Positions 39,590-39,704 of a stretch of 39,704 nt of DNA are shown one piece after another. The notes under the pieces are model-generated. The model saw only the letters and a list, made by a program, of their open reading frames with translations. It made no database searches and had not been told where the DNA came from. How positions within the stretch are numbered: position 1 is the stretch's first letter; every line of letters starts with the position of its first letter. The DNA comes from Clostridiales bacterium (GTDB taxonomy: Bacteria; Bacillota; Clostridia; Lachnospirales; WQUN01), in NCBI GenBank assembly GCA_031271295.1, contig JAISVZ010000101.1:1-39704 (forward strand), given 5' to 3'. The position numbers and the translations under genes were made by a program.

Positions 39590-39704
39590 GAATAATAAGG
39601 CGGCGCTATTCTTTTTCCGGAATGATGACATTTTTTTGTCATCATTCTAAATGGCAAGCCGTTATCTTTGCCCGTTCTTCGCGTAGCTATCCGGCAAGGG
39701 TTAC
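39590..39704. repeat. Composite non-coding repeat element, left part cut by the window end
   Basis: AATAATAAGGCGGCGCTATT, the GAATGATGACA hairpin (39620-39647) and the tail AAGCCGTTATCTTTGCCCG followed by TATCCGGCAAGGGTTAC reproduce the start of copies A and B in the same order and orientation. The element continues beyond the window. Confidence 0.8.

Overview
The window looks like chromosomal DNA of an anaerobic, plant-fibre-degrading member of the Firmicutes (class Clostridia; gut or rumen type). This rests on the clpP-clpX order downstream of trigger factor, Firmicutes-type AGGAGG ribosome-binding sites and TTGACA/TATAAT promoters, YesM/AraC two-component signalling beside a family-1 sugar ABC importer, TraX and zinc-less Fpg family members, and the many glycoside hydrolases. 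No rRNA, tRNA, phage, transposase or CRISPR array was recognised.

Layout. (1) 168-11261, all minus: malQ, a YesM-type sensor kinase with its AraC-type regulator, a lipoprotein sugar-binding protein, two permeases, a cytosolic GH5 glycosidase, and an XRE regulator fused to a papain/BtrH-like domain. The ATPase subunit of the importer is not present. (2) 11547-12767, plus: a very basic, low-complexity lipoprotein. (3) 13164-16403, minus: tig-clpP-clpX. (4) 16665-17615, plus: an anchored C39-like peptidase. (5) 17661-26105, minus: one sugar operon of GatY-like aldolase, FGGY kinase, GatD-like dehydrogenase, aldo/keto reductase, GH29 fucosidase and GH31 glycosidase. None of these has a signal peptide, so the operon fits intracellular processing of fucosylated/xylosylated oligosaccharides such as xyloglucan fragments. 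(6) 26106-29537: an Old Yellow Enzyme gene flanked by two roughly 0.85-0.9 kb non-coding repeat elements. (7) 29538-31811, minus: a secreted lipoprotein xylanase (CBM22-GH10-CBM9). (8) 32081-35063, minus: glutamate dehydrogenase, rsmD, coaD and a coiled-coil protein. (9) 35268-37254, plus: zinc-less Fpg/Nei-like protein, TraX-like membrane protein and a lone Hpt domain. (10) 37418-39520, minus: a TROVE-like/vWA (DUF2828-type) protein preceded by a strongly structured non-coding region.

Two things stand out. Upstream of the TROVE-like gene are three consecutive modules, each closed by a different 8-bp stem but carrying the same 8-nt motif (TTGCTGTA on the plus strand, TACAGCAA on the minus strand). 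A good minus-strand promoter lies further upstream. This resembles a Ro/Y-RNA style ribonucleoprotein locus with a tandem RNA array. Second, a composite, apparently non-coding repeat is present as two near-complete copies (26316-27139 and 28363-29265) plus end fragments at both window edges. It is built from a hairpin family whose stems vary in a compensatory way and from inverted arms of about 125 bp.
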